This document shows, piece by piece, positions 5,579-7,644 of a stretch of DNA of 7,644 nucleotides. Each line of letters starts with the position of its first letter. The first letter of the stretch is position 1. A program made the position numbers and the translations under genes. The DNA comes from an uncultured Clostridia bacterium (GTDB lineage Bacteria > Bacillota > Clostridia > Oscillospirales > Ruminococcaceae): positions 1-7,644 of the forward strand of contig CAMAJC010000079.1 of NCBI GenBank assembly GCA_945835425.1, written 5' to 3'. The notes below the pieces were generated by a model that did no database searches, was not told the origin of the DNA, and saw only the letters and a list, made by a program, of their open reading frames with translations.

Positions 5579-6412
5579 ATGAAACAACGCTTAATAACTG
5601 CTGCAGTCGCACTGGTGATTCTGGTCGGCGTATTCGCCTGCTATGAGACCTTTGTCCTCAATGTAGCGATCTCCATTATCAGCGCTCTCGCTGTATTCGA
5701 GCTGCTGCACGCCACCGGTTATGTCAAATCCCGGTCGGTATTGGTATTTTCTTTGTGCTATGCCCTGGTCGTCCCGTTCTTCAGCACCCTCAAAATCCAC
5801 GGGATGCAGGTCTATGTAACCCTTGCTTATTTTGTCCTGATGTTCGGCTCTCTCCTGATGTTCCATAACCATATCCGCTTTGAGGAGATCGCCATTTCCT
5901 TCTTTATTTCGCTGGTGGTGCCGACGGCCTTTTCCAGCATCGTCCTGATGCGGGATCTGTACCAGCGGCACGGCTTTTTGTACATCCTGCTCTGCTGCGT
6001 CGCGGCATGGATATCGGATTCCGGCGCTTATTTTGCCGGACGCGCTTTCGGCAAGCATAAGATGGCGCCGCAGATCAGCCCCCATAAGACCATCGAAGGG
6101 GCCATCGGCGGAGTTATCAGCTGCTGCGGCTTCTTTATTCTGACCTGCTGGCTGTATCAGCAGTACGCTGCCCGGTTTCTCAGCGAAATGCTCAGCTTTT
6201 CCTGGGGGACTCTGGCGGTCATTGCGGTCTTCTGCTCGCTGGTCAGCATCGTCGGCGATCTGATGGCCTCGGTCATCAAACGCCAGACCGGCATCAAGGA
6301 CTTCGGCAAGATCATGCCCGGCCACGGCGGCATCATGGACCGGTTCGACAGCTTTTTGTTTGTCGCGCCGACCATCTATCTGATTCTGCAGTATTTCCCG
6401 ATTATCAAGTAA
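5579..6412 (+). CDS. cdsA: Phosphatidate cytidylyltransferase (CDP-diglyceride synthase)
   Basis: CdsA is an integral membrane enzyme that makes CDP-diacylglycerol from phosphatidic acid and CTP, the branch point for membrane phospholipids. The 277-residue product starts MKQRLITAAVALVILVGVF, a typical CdsA N-terminus, and has about eight hydrophobic segments. The family signature is complete near the C-terminus: SVIKRQTGIKDFGKIMPGHG continuing into GIMDRFD. SGAYFAGRAFGKHK and ISPHKTIEGAIGG form the cytidylyl-binding region. The frame stays open upstream to a TTG at 5516, but those residues (TICPFPVHQSEFPKK...) look untranslated. I prefer ATG 5579, although AAAGAAAGG is rather far upstream (about 13 bases), so TTG 5576 is an alternative. 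A 110-bp gap separates it from uppS, unlike the tight spacing of the earlier genes. Confidence 0.95.
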   Translation: MKQRLITAAVALVILVGVFACYETFVLNVAISIISALAVFELLHATGYVKSRSVLVFSLCYALVVPFFSTLKIHGMQVYVTLAYFVLMFGSLLMFHNHIRFEEIAISFFISLVVPTAFSSIVLMRDLYQRHGFLYILLCCVAAWISDSGAYFAGRAFGKHKMAPQISPHKTIEGAIGGVISCCGFFILTCWLYQQYAARFLSEMLSFSWGTLAVIAVFCSLVSIVGDLMASVIKRQTGIKDFGKIMPGHGGIMDRFDSFLFVAPTIYLILQYFPIIK

Positions 6413-6416
6413 CTGT

Positions 6417-6454
6417 TCAGCCCCGGTGAGAGGATTTACACCGGGGCTGATTTT
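6417..6454 (+). terminator. Intrinsic terminator after cdsA
   Basis: TCAGCCCCGGTG (6417-6428) pairs perfectly with CACCGGGGCTGA (6439-6450) across a 10-base loop, a 12-bp G+C-rich stem followed at once by TTTT (6451-6454). It lies 4 bases after the cdsA stop and should end the pyrH-frr-uppS-cdsA transcript. The short T-tract may allow some read-through to the next gene, whose ribosome binding site begins 4 bases further on. Confidence 0.85.
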
Positions 6455-6471
6455 CCATAAGGAGGCATACC

Positions 6472-7206
6472 ATGGGAAAAATCGTAGCCATCGGCGGCGG
6501 CGAGATTTATTGGGGCGAGACCCGGGCGATCGATGAATATATTGTCCGTCTGTCCGGAAAACCATCCCCAAGGCTTCTTTTTATCCCCACGGCCAGCGGC
6601 GATACCGAAAGCTATATCGATGTTGTCAAACGGGTTTATGGGGAGCTGGGCTGCACCGTCGACGCCCTTTGCCTTATCAGGGAAAGCTATACCGACGCCG
6701 AAATCCGCGGAAAGATTTTTTCTGCCGATATTATTTATGTCGGCGGCGGCGACACCGAAACAATGATGAAAAAATGGGCCGAGTTTTCGGTCGATACCTA
6801 TCTCCGCGAGGCCTATCAGCGGGGCATTATCCTTTCCGGCCTGAGCGCCGGTTCCGACTGCTGGTTTATCGCCGGTTACAGCGACAGCGAGTTTTTCACC
6901 GGCATCACGGACCCTGCCTATAAATGGGTGCGGGGACTGGGCCTGCTGCCGTTTCTGCACACACCGCACTATAACGAACCGGAGCGGAAGGGATTTGACG
7001 CTTATTTCACCGGGCAGATCACCGACGCGATCGCCCTTGACAACAGCACCGCTCTGGTCGAGATCGACGGGCAGTACTCGGTCGTCCACGCCAATGATAC
7101 CGGCAAGGCTTATTACCTCACCTGGAACGGACACTCAGTTGAAAAGCGGGAATTTGAACATCTGGAACGGCCGTTTCGCCTGTTCAGTACGAGAGGAGAA
7201 GGGTAA
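6472..7206 (+). CDS. Peptidase E-like protein (S51 family, type 1 glutamine amidotransferase fold)
   Basis: This 244-residue cytosolic protein resembles peptidase E, a serine peptidase that in characterised members cleaves dipeptides with N-terminal Asp; B. subtilis YgaJ is a comparable relative. GKIVAIGGGEI opens the fold, RLLFIPTASGD (34-44) and IIYVGGGDTETMMKKW (87-102) are family motifs, and GLSAGSDCWF (123-132) is the nucleophile elbow with Ser125. His166 in TPHYNEPER is the likely catalytic histidine. Substrate specificity is not established by sequence. A very strong AAGGAGG lies 6 bases before ATG. The gene has no clear promoter of its own: only the cdsA terminator lies in the 59-bp gap, so it may depend on read-through or a poor promoter. 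It ends overlapping the following acetyltransferase by one base (TAATG). Confidence 0.9.
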   Translation: MGKIVAIGGGEIYWGETRAIDEYIVRLSGKPSPRLLFIPTASGDTESYIDVVKRVYGELGCTVDALCLIRESYTDAEIRGKIFSADIIYVGGGDTETMMKKWAEFSVDTYLREAYQRGIILSGLSAGSDCWFIAGYSDSEFFTGITDPAYKWVRGLGLLPFLHTPHYNEPERKGFDAYFTGQITDAIALDNSTALVEIDGQYSVVHANDTGKAYYLTWNGHSVEKREFEHLERPFRLFSTRGEG

Positions 7207-7644
7207 TGCCGATACCGGGTATAATCCAGCCGGATATCCTTGCGGTCTCGGAAACCGTCCGTCTGCGGAAGTTCGACGGGCATTTTGCCTTTGCGCTGTC
7301 CTGGTACCAGAACAGGGAGACGCTGCTGCTGGTCGACGGCAGGGACGAGCCTTATGATATGGAAAAGCTGGTGCGAATGTACCGCTATCTGGACGCACAG
7401 GGCGAACTGTATTTTATCGAGGTGCATACGCCGCCCGGCTTTCTTCCGATCGGCGACGTCACCTTTTGGCAGCAGGATATGCCCATCGTAATCGGCGACC
7501 CATCCTTCCGCGGCAAAGGCATCGGCAGGCAGGTTATTTCCGCCTTGATCGAGAGGGGAAAGGCTCTCCATTATCCGCAGCTTTTCGTGCGGGAAATCTA
7601 CCACTATAACATCGGTTCACAGCGGCTTTTTGAAAGCGCCGGTT
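7206..7644 (+). CDS. GNAT-family N-acetyltransferase (3' end missing)
   Basis: The open frame runs from ATG 7206 to the window edge, 146 codons without a stop. It encodes an acetyl-CoA-dependent GNAT enzyme. Motif A is clear: VIGDPSFRGKGIGRQVISAL, with the R-G-x-G-x-G/A type loop that binds the acetyl-CoA pyrophosphate. It is followed by VREIYHYNIGSQRLFESAG, the motif B region with the usual 'N..S..L....G' pattern. Only a few residues are likely missing if it has the common length of about 150-160. The ATG overlaps the stop of the peptidase E-like gene (TAATG) behind GAGAGGAGAAGGG, so the two are co-transcribed and probably coupled. The acceptor (small molecule, antibiotic or protein N-terminus) cannot be told from sequence. 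Confidence 0.88.
   Translation, partial: MPIPGIIQPDILAVSETVRLRKFDGHFAFALSWYQNRETLLLVDGRDEPYDMEKLVRMYRYLDAQGELYFIEVHTPPGFLPIGDVTFWQQDMPIVIGDPSFRGKGIGRQVISALIERGKALHYPQLFVREIYHYNIGSQRLFESAG

Noticed and set aside
6435..6463. TTTACA-N17-TAAGGA as a promoter for the peptidase E-like gene
   Set aside because: The -10 is poor, it overlaps the ribosome binding site, and the -35 lies inside the cdsA terminator stem-loop.
5591..6571. Long minus-strand open frame (326 codons) opposite cdsA
   Set aside because: Its translation is rich in charged low-complexity residues with no recognisable domain, it crosses a terminator hairpin, and it mirrors the codon pattern of cdsA.
6436..7604. Minus-strand open frames opposite the peptidase E-like and GNAT genes
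   Set aside because: Both plus-strand genes show clear catalytic or cofactor motifs, and the antisense translations show none.
1..7644. CRISPR arrays, tRNA or rRNA genes, phage or toxin-antitoxin modules
   Set aside because: I looked for regularly spaced repeats, tRNA-like cloverleaf ends and typical gene pairs and found none.

Overview
The window is chromosomal and reads as a Clostridia-type Firmicute, probably of the Ruminococcaceae/Oscillospiraceae sort. This is inferred from strong AGGAGG-like ribosome binding sites, sigma-A type promoters, moderately high G+C with C/G-rich third codon positions, and a pyrH-frr-uppS-cdsA cluster. No rRNA, tRNA, CRISPR array, phage gene or transposase gene is visible. 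Two genes run off the edges: a LysR-type regulator on the left and a GNAT acetyltransferase on the right.

Layout, left to right. Positions 1-807 (minus) hold most of a LysR-type regulator that starts at TTG. Its promoter faces the promoter of a 69-residue unrecognised protein (965-1174, plus). Two identical 11-bp repeats lie around the LysR promoter. A hairpin terminator at 1178-1214 separates the small gene from a convergent minus-strand pair. That pair is rpe (ribulose-phosphate 3-epimerase, 2481-3110) followed after 12 bp by a membrane-anchored extracellular protein that resembles the DUF4015 glycoside-hydrolase-like family (1218-2468). The 352-bp divergent intergenic region 3111-3462 holds two overlapping rpe promoters, a pyrH promoter, and a ~97-nt nested inverted-repeat element in the pyrH leader.

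Positions 3463-6412 (plus) are the housekeeping block pyrH (UMP kinase), frr (ribosome recycling factor), uppS (undecaprenyl diphosphate synthase) and cdsA (CDP-diglyceride synthase). It links pyrimidine supply, translation and envelope-lipid synthesis. In many Firmicutes this block continues into dxr and rseP and is preceded by rpsB-tsf. Here it has its own promoter and ends at a strong terminator (6417-6454) directly after cdsA. A second plus-strand pair follows: a peptidase E-like (S51) protein and an overlapping GNAT acetyltransferase.

Most of the window is ordinary core genome, and I see no convincing novel multi-gene system. The item most worth a second look is the structured element between the pyrH promoter and its start codon, which could be a small non-autonomous mobile element, a regulatory leader RNA, or both. 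Next are the degenerate DUF4015-like protein and the repeats around the LysR promoter.
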